The translations under genes were made by a program, and so were the position numbers. Below are positions 1 through 7,568 of a DNA stretch of 29,023 nt, piece after piece (the stretch's first letter is position 1; every line of letters starts with the position of its first letter). The notes under the pieces are model-generated. The model was not told where the DNA came from and made no database searches. It saw only the letters and a program-made list of their open reading frames with translations. Source of the DNA: a virus; IMG/VR virus record IMGVR_UViG_3300032240_000825, positions 1 to 29,023 of that record; one strand, written 5' to 3'.

Positions 1-348
1 AATTCTGAATTCACGACCATGAATCTTCAGACGGGTGCCTGAATTGGGGCGGACGATGACAAAGTCACCCTCCTTGCAGCTCGGCCCACTGGGGAACCGG
101 GTTGGGTCTTTATACGCATCAGGGCCAAGCTTGATTACAAACAGGACTGGAGTCAGTACCTCTTCGTAGTGCATGGTCTTTGAGTCTTTCAGCAACCCAA
201 CTTCGCTATCGTGGTATTCCTCCATTGCTTCGGGGACAACACACAACAGGCGGAAGGTCTTCGGGTCAGGCAATTGCTTAGCTTTTTGCTCTGCGGTGGT
301 ATTCAAAATACCAGACAGATCAACTGCGGCAACGTCAAATTCAGTCAT
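1..348 (-). CDS. GroES-like co-chaperonin homologue, C-terminus cut by window edge
   Basis: The first 116 residues are visible, reading leftward off the window. The start is the ATG at 348, which overlaps the stop of the upstream small gene by 8 bases. The C-terminal visible part has the pattern of a GroES-type beta barrel: VLFVIKLGPDAYKDP, then EGDFVIVRPNSGTRLKIHG, where a glycine-aspartate turn precedes a strand, as in the co-chaperonin fold. Phages of this general type often carry a GroES-like gene in the head module, used for folding capsid protein with host GroEL; that role here is inferred. The N-terminus (MTEFDVAAVDLSGILN) is unlike cellular GroES, which is normal for phage versions. 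The assignment rests on pattern recognition only and an unrelated small beta-barrel virion protein remains possible. Confidence 0.5.
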   Translation of the reverse strand, partial: MTEFDVAAVDLSGILNTTAEQKAKQLPDPKTFRLLCVVPEAMEEYHDSEVGLLKDSKTMHYEEVLTPVLFVIKLGPDAYKDPTRFPSGPSCKEGDFVIVRPNSGTRLKIHGREFRI

Positions 349-538
349 TAGATTGCTCCATTCTTTGCACAAGGTTATTGATGATGTTTTCTGCGAAGTT
401 CAGACCCCGGATGATCCCGCAGACATGACGATACTCGTCAAAATTTATCGCTCTACCAGCAGCGAGGAACGCAGCGTTCTCATCGCGTAGCCTGTCAATT
501 TCTTTGGCTACATGAGCCAATTCTTTGTAGTTACTCAA
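341..538 (-). CDS. Small helical protein of unknown function, TTG start
   Basis: The 65-residue product is charged and helical (MSNYKELAHVAKEIDRLRDE...), with a likely coiled coil over the first 20-25 residues. The start is TTG at 538, placed directly after the portal stop TAA. The sequence AGAGGAGAG, immediately upstream in the portal tail, is a strong Shine-Dalgarno, and there is no in-frame ATG that would keep the gene. The stop overlaps the start of the GroES-like gene. The tight coupling to the portal upstream and the GroES-like gene downstream puts it in the late head module. I do not recognise the family. Confidence 0.7.
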   Translation of the reverse strand: MSNYKELAHVAKEIDRLRDENAAFLAAGRAINFDEYRHVCGIIRGLNFAENIINNLVQRMEQSND

Positions 539-3028
539 TTACTCTCCTCTTTTGTTGCTGGGCGGTTTCTGCGCTGCCCGTTGCGCCATTTGTACGGCCA
601 TCTGCGCTTTATGTTTCGCCGCATCAAGACCCATACGAACTCCTTCAGCTTGCTGCTGTTTATCCAACTGATCTCGTTTGGCAGCTGCTGTAGCGCTGAC
701 CTGCATAGCAGCAATCTCTTTCTGAGCCGCGATACGAGCTTCTTCAATACGCAACTGATCGGCCTTGGCCGCAGCGTCGATGGCTTGCTTTTGTTGTTTC
801 AACTGCAACTCGCCCTGCTTGATCTGAAGTTCCTGCATCTGCATCTGAACAATCGGATCCTGCATCTGCTGCTGAGCTTGTTGCTGCGCAGCTTGCTGTT
901 GAGCTTGTTGAGTCAACTGCTGTGTCGCTTGCGCCGCCAACATTGCAATCTGGTCGGCCAACTCTGGAGGTACTTGTTTGTTCTGCTCTTCATCAGGCAG
1001 CGGCATACCCATGGCCTGCTCAACTTGACGGCGATACTCGAACCCAATGTGCTCGTTAATGTGCGCCATAGCTGCTGCCATGATTGCTGGAGCTTGTGGG
1101 TTCATCTGCATCAACTGTTGAATCTGCGGATTCTGGATAGCAGCCATGTGCGCTTGAATATGAGCCTCATGGTTCTGCTCAATGAACGCTTTGACCGGCT
1201 TCATGTTCAACAAGTTTTGATTCTCTTGAACCGGGTCAGTCGGTATCGCATCATCTTCAGTCTTGACCAGTTTGTTAGCATTCTTCACACCCAACACTTC
1301 AATCATCTGGCGATGCAACAACGCCATGTCGTACAACTGAGGAGCTTGTTGTGCCAACTGCATAACAGCTTGGTACTGCACAATCTTCTGAGCCATAGTT
1401 GCGGCGTTGGGATCACTGACGGGAATCACATCCACTTGATCGTAGTCTGATCTACGAGCAGCACGGCTACCGTCAATAGGTTCGTAGTTGTACTCCTCGG
1501 GCGTATAGTCAGCAATAATTACCTTGAGCAGCTTGAATTCCTGCTTCATGGTGTAGTGCATACGAGCTTGGACAGCACCCATCACTTTGAGAGTACGTTC
1601 CAACAGAGCCAGAGTTGTACCAACAGGGGCGTTTGCGCTCATGTCGGATACATTCATATCACCGCTTGATGCGAATGCTCTTCCTTCTTCTACGATGTTT
1701 TGGAACAACGCAAACAGAACCTGACTTGGCTCCTTGTATGGAAGTGGTAATATGTTGTCACGGATGCTTCCCGAGGGTACATCTACGTCTCTAAATTCTC
1801 CGGGCTGGATGGGGGTGTCGTCTCCCTTAATGCGTAAGCCGCGAGATTTAAGACCTCCGGGTAAGTTAGATAACGTGCCAGCATCGACGAGCTGTCGGAT
1901 GAGCATCGTAGCCGATTTCGCATATCCCCCGATAAGGTGGATAAGACCATAGCCATAGAATCCAAAACCGGGGATGTATTGATAGTGGACGAAGTGCTGT
2001 CGCTTGGTGTGGAGTTTGTCGTTTTCATACCAATTTCTCCTGATAGCTAAGATTGTTGAAGTCTGCTTCTCAATAGTCACAACATAAGGCAGCGCAATCC
2101 CTGTAGGCTCACCCTTCTTATCTGTGTGTTCGTACCCCGGCAAGTCTAAGTCAACGTGCATTTCAAGCACGCGGAAGCGATCATCTTGAGTCGCGGCCAT
2201 ACCATCTTCTTCGGCCTTCTGCTTCTCAATGTCGTCTAAGTCATACCCGGGGTCACCTAACTCAACATCACTGTAGAACCCAGCGGCTTGTAAGCGGATC
2301 AACTCATTCTTGGTCTTGCGCATAACATGCGTTACACGTTCAGCAGTCTCAAGACTTGATGCGCCGTAAGGAACTACGATGTCTTCAGCAGGGATGAACA
2401 ACGCCATCTGGCGACCCTTGCTGGGGTCATAGTAAATCTTCTTGAACGCCGAGCCCGCAAGTGGTAGTGACCACAGCATCTTCTCATGCTCTGGGCGATA
2501 CTCAACCATCACCTCGGTCAGTTGATAGTTCATATCCTCCTGCACGCGGGCAGCGGATTCCGTAGTCTCCGGAGTTTCTTTACCAATGATTTTGGTCTTA
2601 ACCGGCCCCATAGCGGGAAAGGTCTCCATGATCCCCTCTGACTGAAAGCGCACAACTGACTCTGTCAGCATGGGGTGAAACACACCGCAAGCGCCTTGCC
2701 AAGGTTCGGTACGCTCTTCGTACTTGAGACCCAGTAGCTTCAACCCTTCGACATAGGTCTTGATCCAATCTTTACGATCTCCTAAGTCTTTCTCAAAGTC
2801 CCCAATCAAATCTCCTGCAAGCGTAGATAACTCCTTGTCATCCATGAAGTCAGCTAAGTTGGCATCGAAGTCTTCGGCTGTTGGTTTTTTATTTGGTTGC
2901 AAGTCAATCTCGACATCACCCATACCAATATGTACTGACTCGGGATCTTCGATCTCAATCTCCAAGTCGGGCGCGGCGGGCGCGGCGATACCTTGAGGAG
3001 CTGCGTACAAACCTTTTTCAATTGCCAT
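539..3028 (-). CDS. Portal protein (P22-like type)
   Basis: The 829-residue product has the pattern of the large portal proteins of podovirus-like phages: an N-terminal acidic leader, then GLKYEERTEPWQGACGVFHP (residues about 95-115), a membrane-free alpha/beta core with GSAFKKIYYDPSKG and FHYQYIPGFGFYGYGL-like segments, and a long helical C-terminus. Portals form the dodecameric ring at one capsid vertex through which DNA is packaged. The location next to the large terminase supports the call. From about residue 690 to 735 the protein is extremely glutamine-rich, followed by a charged coiled coil to the end, matching the helical crown or barrel of long portals. The start ATG at 3028 has AAGGAT 7-12 bases upstream. 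The gene lies 9 bases beyond the terminase stop. The assignment is firm; subfamily naming is less so. Confidence 0.9.
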   Translation of the reverse strand: MAIEKGLYAAPQGIAAPAAPDLEIEIEDPESVHIGMGDVEIDLQPNKKPTAEDFDANLADFMDDKELSTLAGDLIGDFEKDLGDRKDWIKTYVEGLKLLGLKYEERTEPWQGACGVFHPMLTESVVRFQSEGIMETFPAMGPVKTKIIGKETPETTESAARVQEDMNYQLTEVMVEYRPEHEKMLWSLPLAGSAFKKIYYDPSKGRQMALFIPAEDIVVPYGASSLETAERVTHVMRKTKNELIRLQAAGFYSDVELGDPGYDLDDIEKQKAEEDGMAATQDDRFRVLEMHVDLDLPGYEHTDKKGEPTGIALPYVVTIEKQTSTILAIRRNWYENDKLHTKRQHFVHYQYIPGFGFYGYGLIHLIGGYAKSATMLIRQLVDAGTLSNLPGGLKSRGLRIKGDDTPIQPGEFRDVDVPSGSIRDNILPLPYKEPSQVLFALFQNIVEEGRAFASSGDMNVSDMSANAPVGTTLALLERTLKVMGAVQARMHYTMKQEFKLLKVIIADYTPEEYNYEPIDGSRAARRSDYDQVDVIPVSDPNAATMAQKIVQYQAVMQLAQQAPQLYDMALLHRQMIEVLGVKNANKLVKTEDDAIPTDPVQENQNLLNMKPVKAFIEQNHEAHIQAHMAAIQNPQIQQLMQMNPQAPAIMAAAMAHINEHIGFEYRRQVEQAMGMPLPDEEQNKQVPPELADQIAMLAAQATQQLTQQAQQQAAQQQAQQQMQDPIVQMQMQELQIKQGELQLKQQKQAIDAAAKADQLRIEEARIAAQKEIAAMQVSATAAAKRDQLDKQQQAEGVRMGLDAAKHKAQMAVQMAQRAAQKPPSNKRGE

Positions 3029-3037
3029 GATGTATCC

Positions 3038-4576
3038 TTACACAGTGTAGAACCGCTCTTTTCTGCGGCTCCTAAAATACGTTACTTCATCAGGCTCATC
3101 GCTGGGTAAGCGTAAGAACCCACCTTGTCTAAACCGCATGAGTGCTAGTGTTGTCGCGTCAACCAAGTCGTCATACTCGCCTGATGGAAACTCTGCAATC
3201 TCGTCAACCAATTCTTCCGCCCATCGCGTGCGCGGAACCCACACTTTTCCAGACGCAATTATGTCTGATACAGAATTCAAGCGGGCGACTTTATCTTGGC
3301 CCTTGCTAGGTGTGTACTCTTGCACAGGAATTCCCATGGCCCGGAGTTCGTAGATAAGCGGTGCTCCCGTCGCTTTCTTTTCAATGAGCAGCCCGTCCGG
3401 TTCGTACTCGTTGTACTCCTCGAGCACATCACGTTTTAACTCCACCCATTCAACACGTTTCTTGTACGTGTTTAAAAGAATGATGTTTTTCGACATATCC
3501 CGCTCGTCGGTGAATATCCCCCACGTCGTTCCTGCGGAATAGTCAGCCCTGTTGTTCTTCTCAAACGCCGTGTCCCACGTCTGCAAGATGTATTCACACT
3601 GGGGTGGGCGTTCTTCCTCCCACCATTTCCACCAATCCCGTTTGACGATGGCCGACTCGTTACCTACAGGGTTCTGCTGGTACTGCGCCTGCCACTTACT
3701 GTTGGGCAATTCCTCACGGAGGGCTTCCAGTTCTTCCAAACTCCAGAACTCTGGCCATAGGGGTTTACCCGAGGGCATGATGGCGGGGAACTCAATGACT
3801 TCCCACTGCTCCCCACCCCGCTGAGCTGCCGCTTTGAGCACCTGACCGGTCAAATCCCGCATCGCCCACCGCGTCATCACGATCACGATAGCCCCGCCGG
3901 GCTGCAAACGCTGACGTGGGCCTGACGTATACCACTCAGTTACCTTGTCAAACACGTCCGGGTTACTCGCGGCGAGCGCGGCTTCCTGTTCAGAGTGGGG
4001 ATCATCAATGATTAAGAGGTCAGCACCCTTTCCTGTGACCGTTCCGCCCACACCAATCGCAAAATAGTCACCGTTTTTGCTGGTGTTCCATCGTCCAGCC
4101 GCTTTTGAGTCCGCACGAAGCTCTAAACCGGGGAAAAGTTCCTTGTAAGTATCCAAATCCACAAGATTTCGCACCTTTCGACCGAAACCGACCGCTAATT
4201 CGGCCGTGTTTGAGCTTTGAATGACCTTTTTGTGTGGAAATTTGCCCAAGAACCATGCTGGAAGGAGGTAGGAAGCGAACTCAGACTTCGTATGGCGGGG
4301 TGGCATGTTGATAATCAGGCGCTTACATTCCCCGTTTACTACTCTTTCGAACGCACGGGCCATGATTTTGTGGTGCCTACCCGAAATAAACTCTGGCCAA
4401 ACCTTATTCACAAACCCCATGAAGGTATTGCGGGCCTTTTCCTTGTCTATAAGCTCCTCACGGCGGGTGAGGTCTTCCAAAATCTTTACCTTTTGGTGCT
4501 CTGGCAGCTTATCCAGCTGGGCCAAAAGCGCATTCAACTCCGCATCCAGCGTATTTGTCTGCACGTTAGAGCGCAT
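3038..4576 (-). CDS. terL: Terminase large subunit
   Basis: The 512-residue product is the ATPase-nuclease motor that packages DNA into procapsids. It has a Walker A-like PPRHTKSE (residues 92-99), a GGTVTGKGADLLIIDDP segment with the Walker B aspartates D191-D192, and a coupling-motif strand VIVMTRW (231-237). The C-terminal RNase H-like nuclease has D335 (QTWDTA), E399 (LLIEKK) and D469/D470/D473 (EYDDLVDA). This is the TIGR01630-type terminase arrangement, with all catalytic residues present. The start is ATG 4576, preceded by AGAGGAA, not the longer reading from 4615, which would overlap the upstream gene by 50 bases. It overlaps the small terminase stop by 11 bases, consistent with translational coupling. 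Confidence 0.95.
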   Translation of the reverse strand: MRSNVQTNTLDAELNALLAQLDKLPEHQKVKILEDLTRREELIDKEKARNTFMGFVNKVWPEFISGRHHKIMARAFERVVNGECKRLIINMPPRHTKSEFASYLLPAWFLGKFPHKKVIQSSNTAELAVGFGRKVRNLVDLDTYKELFPGLELRADSKAAGRWNTSKNGDYFAIGVGGTVTGKGADLLIIDDPHSEQEAALAASNPDVFDKVTEWYTSGPRQRLQPGGAIVIVMTRWAMRDLTGQVLKAAAQRGGEQWEVIEFPAIMPSGKPLWPEFWSLEELEALREELPNSKWQAQYQQNPVGNESAIVKRDWWKWWEEERPPQCEYILQTWDTAFEKNNRADYSAGTTWGIFTDERDMSKNIILLNTYKKRVEWVELKRDVLEEYNEYEPDGLLIEKKATGAPLIYELRAMGIPVQEYTPSKGQDKVARLNSVSDIIASGKVWVPRTRWAEELVDEIAEFPSGEYDDLVDATTLALMRFRQGGFLRLPSDEPDEVTYFRSRRKERFYTV

Positions 4577-5273
4577 CTGGTTCCTCTTTAGGTTCTTCAG
4601 GCACCAATCCCTCAACCATTTCCAGTTCTAGAGTATCACCAAACTCCTTGTCCACATCAATATCTATGGGGGCTATGTCTGTAACCCCTTGAGCCATGAG
4701 CATCTTCCTGACTTTGTCCTTGATTGCGTTGTCAATATCAGATACTGAGTTGTACGTAACCGTGATCTCGGTCTTCTCAGAGAAGAGGCCCACGTCGCTG
4801 ATCTTGCCCAGCATCTCTGCTGCCTTGATCTCTATCTTGGGGTCACCGCATGACGCCAGATCAAGTAACTTGTTAGTAACTACTAACCTAAGTTCTGCGG
4901 CATCTGCAACGATTGGGTTGTTGTACTCCCTGAGCATCGTGCCGATTCGCTCGGCCACTGGGAGACTGTACATCGTAGCGGGCGTTTTACTCGGGGCGGG
5001 CGGTGCGTTCGGATCTTTGCGTGGACGACCACGGCCTCGCTTGGGGATCATGGCTTCTTCATACTGACGCTTCGCCAGCTCTGAGAAGTCATTGAATACG
5101 TTGTCGGCTTTGAGTTGCGCTTCGGGATCATCCTCTACTTGCGCACCCAATCCTTTGAGGACTTCGGCGGTGTTCGCCGCGATCTGCATGTTTTCGAAGA
5201 GCGTCCCGCCCGCTTCCGGTTCTAAGCTGTCCGGAAACGGAACTGTTTTGTCAGGCGTCAAATGCACTGTCAT
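4566..5273 (-). CDS. Probable terminase small subunit with AT-hook
   Basis: The 235-residue product lies directly before terL and overlaps it. Residues 77-87 (PKRGRGRPRKD) form an AT-hook-like DNA-binding segment, followed by a proline-rich linker. A helical region (105-165) contains KAAEMLGKISDVGLFSEK, a pattern typical of small terminases, which recognise the packaging site. The C-terminus is very acidic (PEEPKEEPDAL). The start at ATG 5273 is inferred: the frame stays open to 5456, but that extension crosses the divergent promoter region and has low-complexity, non-protein-like sequence (HTYIYFCYSRASSSRS). Upstream of 5273 the Shine-Dalgarno is weak (GAAAG). The call comes mainly from position, size and the DNA-binding character. 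Confidence 0.7.
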   Translation of the reverse strand: MTVHLTPDKTVPFPDSLEPEAGGTLFENMQIAANTAEVLKGLGAQVEDDPEAQLKADNVFNDFSELAKRQYEEAMIPKRGRGRPRKDPNAPPAPSKTPATMYSLPVAERIGTMLREYNNPIVADAAELRLVVTNKLLDLASCGDPKIEIKAAEMLGKISDVGLFSEKTEITVTYNSVSDIDNAIKDKVRKMLMAQGVTDIAPIDIDVDKEFGDTLELEMVEGLVPEEPKEEPDAL

Positions 5274-5499
5274 ACTTTCAGGGGCACTCCGTGAAGAGGA
5301 TGCGCGACTGTAACAGAAATATATGTAGGTGTGCAAGGGGAGGTAAGGAATCCTACCCGGGGGGTGTTCCCGGTGGAGTGCTACCGGCAGAACTCTAAAA
5401 TTTTTTATACCCCCCTCCCCCTGTTTTAAATTTTGCTCATCGGGTGTGCAAAACACTGTGTATGTGCCTGGGTCCCTCTCGGAGAAAATTTGGGGGTGT

Positions 5500-5549
5500 G
5501 GGGGTCTAGCCGGAGACAGTCGCCACTTTTTGAGGGGGTGTAGCCGGAG
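5500..5549 (+). repeat. Two 16-base direct repeats GGGGGT(C/G)TAGCCGGAG
   Basis: Copies at 5500-5515 and 5534-5549 differ at one base (C versus G at position 7). They are 34 bases apart, roughly three helical turns. They lie in the divergent control region, just before the 14-base palindrome at 5551-5564. Tandem sites at helical spacing suggest protein binding; this is inferred. Confidence 0.7.
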
Positions 5550-5698
5550 GAAATCGCGCGATTTTTTCGGCGCTTCGCGGGCATTGCGAGCATTATCATT
5601 CGGCGCGTTGCGTCGTTACCCTGTGTGCGGTTTTACCCTAAACTCTATCCATATGATATAGTTATATCCATGGACAGAGGGGTGATGCCCGCTGTGCT

Positions 5699-5728
5699 GA
5701 ACAAAGCGACAAGCCTGTCGTTTTGTTC
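5699..5728. promoter_or_regulatory. Dyad element copy 1
   Basis: Left arm GAACAAAGCGACA, 4-base spacer AGCC, right arm TGTCGTTTTGTTC. It ends 36 bases before the ATG at 5765. It is the only copy with a 4-base rather than a 3-base spacer. Seven more copies of this dyad occur at 6986, 8356, 8916, 10160, 11541, 14113 and 15966. Confidence 0.85.
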
Positions 5729-5764
5729 GGGCGCTTTGCCCGTTCTTTATTGGGAGAATACATC

Positions 5765-6502
5765 ATGGCTAAACAAGCCTCGCAAGCGGTTGTCGCGCCC
5801 GCCCAAAGCGCGATTGGTTCCGTGGTCGAAATGATCTGCGGTCGTACCTTGGCTGATGCGCAAGCATCAATTCACGATATCGGTTTTGCGACTCAAAAGG
5901 TCGAGTCCGGTATCGGTGACTTGGTCGCTGATCGCGATGTCTTGGACTCTAACCTGTTGCACTGGGTTGTTCAATCCGGTGGTGACAATGGCAAGCTCTT
6001 ACGCTTTGCTAAGGATCACGAATTTTCACCCAGTAAATTCGTGCCGATTCCTTACCCTGAATTCATGAAGGTTCGTGAGTTCTATGTGCAAGCGGCGTTC
6101 GATGCGGGCTCTGAGTCTTACGAGGGCGCGGAAAAAGTCTGGGAACGGGCGATTCAGCGCTTGGTCAAATTAGACTTTGTGCGCCCTAAGTCGCAAGGCA
6201 AGGATGCTGAGCGCATGGCAAAGAAACGCGCTGAAGAGATCGAGAAACACGCGGACAAGTCCGACGGCGAATTACTCGAGCTTAAGGCTGAGCTTGTCGC
6301 TAAGGGTGACACTAAGTCAATGAAAGAAGCTACGGCTCTGCAAAAAGAGATCGAGCGTCGGGAGAAACCCGAAATTGACAAGGTGGTTGCTGAGTGCAAA
6401 GCGCTGAATGAAACCCTGCGCAAGCGGGCAGGCGAATGGGCGAAAGCCGGTTCTATTGACGCGGTCGAGCGATTGACAGCGGCTCTGTTGGCTTTAGGCT
6501 AA
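5765..6502 (+). CDS. Early protein of unknown function, coiled-coil C-terminus
   Basis: The 245-residue product is the first gene of the rightward arm. The N-terminal half (residues 1-140) is mixed and not recognised; it includes SNLLHWVVQSGGDNGKLLRF and a short aromatic segment PYPEFMKVREFYVQAAF. Residues about 145-225 are strongly charged, alternating Lys/Glu, and read as a long coiled coil (AERMAKKRAEEIEKHADKSD and onward). The ATG at 5765 has GGGAG 9-13 bases upstream; a longer reading from 5723 would start inside the dyad and lacks a ribosome site. First position after the divergent control region suggests an early, highly expressed product. No function is assigned. Confidence 0.85.
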   Translation: MAKQASQAVVAPAQSAIGSVVEMICGRTLADAQASIHDIGFATQKVESGIGDLVADRDVLDSNLLHWVVQSGGDNGKLLRFAKDHEFSPSKFVPIPYPEFMKVREFYVQAAFDAGSESYEGAEKVWERAIQRLVKLDFVRPKSQGKDAERMAKKRAEEIEKHADKSDGELLELKAELVAKGDTKSMKEATALQKEIERREKPEIDKVVAECKALNETLRKRAGEWAKAGSIDAVERLTAALLALG

Positions 6503-6560
6503 CACCATGGCGGGCGGTGACAGCGCCCGTCTTTCCCCTATTCTTTCTTTTGGAGTCATC

Positions 6561-6737
6561 ATGCGTAAATTTATGGTTTTTATGGCGTTGCTTTGTTCTT
6601 TTATGGCGGGCATGTCTGTTGGTTTTGGTGTGGCGGGCAAGATCGAATTGGTCGATACCCTTGTTTTTACCGGTGTGTTTATTGGGTTGGGTTTCCTGAT
6701 TGACTGGGAAATTAGGCGTTTTGAATGTATGGATTGA
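6561..6737 (+). CDS. Small two-helix membrane protein
   Basis: The 58-residue product begins MRKFMVFMALLCSFMAGMSV, a positively charged start followed by a hydrophobic helix. A second hydrophobic stretch (about residues 30-48, LVFTGVFIGLGFLI) follows, and a short charged tail ends in ECMD. It may be an inner-membrane protein, for example involved in superinfection exclusion, or holin-like, but two-helix composition alone cannot decide. ATG 6561 has TGGAG upstream and is preferred to the longer reading from 6507. It is the last gene before the terminator at 6741, four bases after its stop. Confidence 0.7.
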   Translation: MRKFMVFMALLCSFMAGMSVGFGVAGKIELVDTLVFTGVFIGLGFLIDWEIRRFECMD

Positions 6738-6740
6738 TTT

Positions 6741-6768
6741 CGGGGGCTTCGGCCCCCGATTTTTTTTG
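6741..6768 (+). terminator. Rho-independent terminator with TTCG tetraloop
   Basis: CGGGGGC-TTCG-GCCCCCG (6741-6758) forms a perfect 7-bp GC stem closed by the very stable UUCG loop, followed by A and eight T residues. It starts four bases after the stop at 6737 and closes the first rightward transcription unit. Confidence 0.95.
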
Positions 6769-6844
6769 GCCTGCGCGGTGGCGCGGGCCCGCCCGATGCC
6801 AGTGACGTACTATGAACGGCGTAGCCTGTTCGCTGGAATAGATT

Positions 6845-6980
6845 GTTGTAGCAACGGGGTAGCCCAAGGCGGGCGTCGTCAACATGGCTGGCGTGGTTGC
6901 CTCGCCCGCCTCGTTAGTATCGTTAGATACCAGTCACCCGTAGAAACGGGATAGCCCCGCCCGCGCATTGCATTGCGGGC
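6845..6980. ncRNA. Candidate structured RNA: run of five hairpins in a gene-free region
   Basis: No gene lies between 6738 and 7568. The GC-rich part can fold as consecutive hairpins: GTTG-tag-CAAC (6845-6855); AGGCGGGCG/CGCCCGCCT (6867-6875 with 6903-6911, 9 bp) with a nested CAAC/GTTG; GTATC-gtta-GATAC (6917-6930); CCCGT-agaa-ACGGG (6937-6950); and GCCCGC/GCGGGC (6959-6964 with 6975-6980). An 18-base imperfect direct repeat (GTAGCAACGGGGTAGCCC at 6848, GTAGAAACGGGATAGCCC at 6940; 16 of 18 identical) sits within it. It lacks a clear promoter and has no recognisable tRNA features. It could be an RNA, a packaging or replication signal, or DNA structure. Confidence 0.4.
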
Positions 6981-6985
6981 ATAGC

Positions 6986-7014
6986 GAACAAAGCGACACT
7001 TTGTCGGTTTGTTC
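6986..7014. promoter_or_regulatory. Dyad element copy 2
   Basis: GAACAAAGCGACA, spacer CTT, TGTCGGTTTGTTC. It follows the hairpin cluster immediately and is far (about 550 bases) from the next start codon, unlike most other copies. Confidence 0.85.
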
Positions 7015-7492
7015 ATTACTTTTAGTTATGACGCAGCCCGCCTCGCCCGCTCACCAAGTGCAAAGCGGGCGTGGCTCATAGTCTGCATCCCATTGTTATC
7101 TATCATTACGCGCGGGCAACGCACCTTCCCACACACGAAACGCAACCAATAGTTTTCATACACCCTAAAAAGCCCGATTTTCACCCTCAAAACTTCTATA
7201 TCATCTATCATATATCCGTCGTAACTATATCAAATTGCACGGGGCGCAAAGGCTGAAAAGCCCGATTTTATTAGTTCTCTCTCTATAATAATAATAATAT
7301 AATATATAATATATGATGTCACTCCGCAAATTGAGGTATAACAAAGCGGGTCTAGGAATCTCCCTCCCAAACATAGAAAAAGTTGAGAATAGCGTGATTG
7401 ACCCCGCCCTCTCTTTTTCCCTTTCATACATACCCAATTTCAGGAGTGACATCATCTATCATTTATCTTATCCAAATAAACCCTTATACTTG
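7015..7492. other. AT-rich, repeat-rich non-coding region, possible replication origin
   Basis: Nothing here reads as a gene. ATCTATCAT(T/A) occurs three times in one direction (7098, 7203, 7454). AAAAGCCCGATTTT is repeated exactly at 7168-7181 and 7256-7269. A pure A/T stretch at 7284-7314 (repeats of TAATAA and ATATA) looks like an unwinding element. A perfect 13-base inverted repeat ATGATGTCACTCC/GGAGTGACATCAT (7313-7325 with 7443-7455) brackets the segment just right of it. Short iterated sites beside an A/T block are typical of origins; the function is inferred. Confidence 0.4.
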
Positions 7493-7520
7493 TTGACAAC
7501 CACGCCCGTTATGATATAGC
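7493..7520 (+). promoter_or_regulatory. Probable sigma-70 promoter for the HNH-like gene
   Basis: TTGACA (7493-7498), 16-base spacer, TATAGC (7515-7520). The -35 is perfect and the -10 matches four of six bases. Transcription would begin near 7528 and reach the start codon at 7569. Confidence 0.6.
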
Positions 7521-7568
7521 ATCTAACGATAGATAATATATGATGTGGAAACTCAAGAAAGGGAAATC

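Larger units (their letters stand above)
5274..5764. promoter_or_regulatory. Divergent intergenic control region between structural and early arms
   Basis: No credible gene lies in these 491 bases. From left to right it holds a C-rich tract on the plus strand (ACCCCCCTCCCCC near 5413), flanked by A/T runs. On the minus strand this reads as a G-run followed by TATAAAA, a possible promoter for the terminase arm. There is a 16-base direct repeat (5500 and 5534) and a perfect 14-base palindrome AAATCGCGCGATTT at 5551-5564 followed by T residues. TATCCAT occurs twice (5646 and 5665) flanking a TATAGT -10-like box (5657-5662). A 29-30-base dyad lies at 5699-5728. As the only divergent gap in the window it must hold the start signals for both arms, but no clean TTGACA box is visible for either. 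Confidence 0.6.

Noticed and set aside
512-1450. 312-residue plus-strand frame opposite the portal gene
   Set aside because: Leu/His-rich composition is the antisense image of the Gln/Ala-rich portal tail; no ribosome site and no family.
5274-5456. N-terminal extension of the small terminase to 5456
   Set aside because: It would run through the C-rich control tract and encodes improbable sequence; ATG 5273 fits better.
6820-6960. Possible tRNA in the hairpin region
   Set aside because: GTTCGCT resembles a T-loop, but no acceptor stem pairing or anticodon arm at the right distances was found.
7313-7519. 68-residue frame in the AT-rich non-coding region
   Set aside because: No ribosome site, low-complexity sequence, spans inverted-repeat arms and a promoter.
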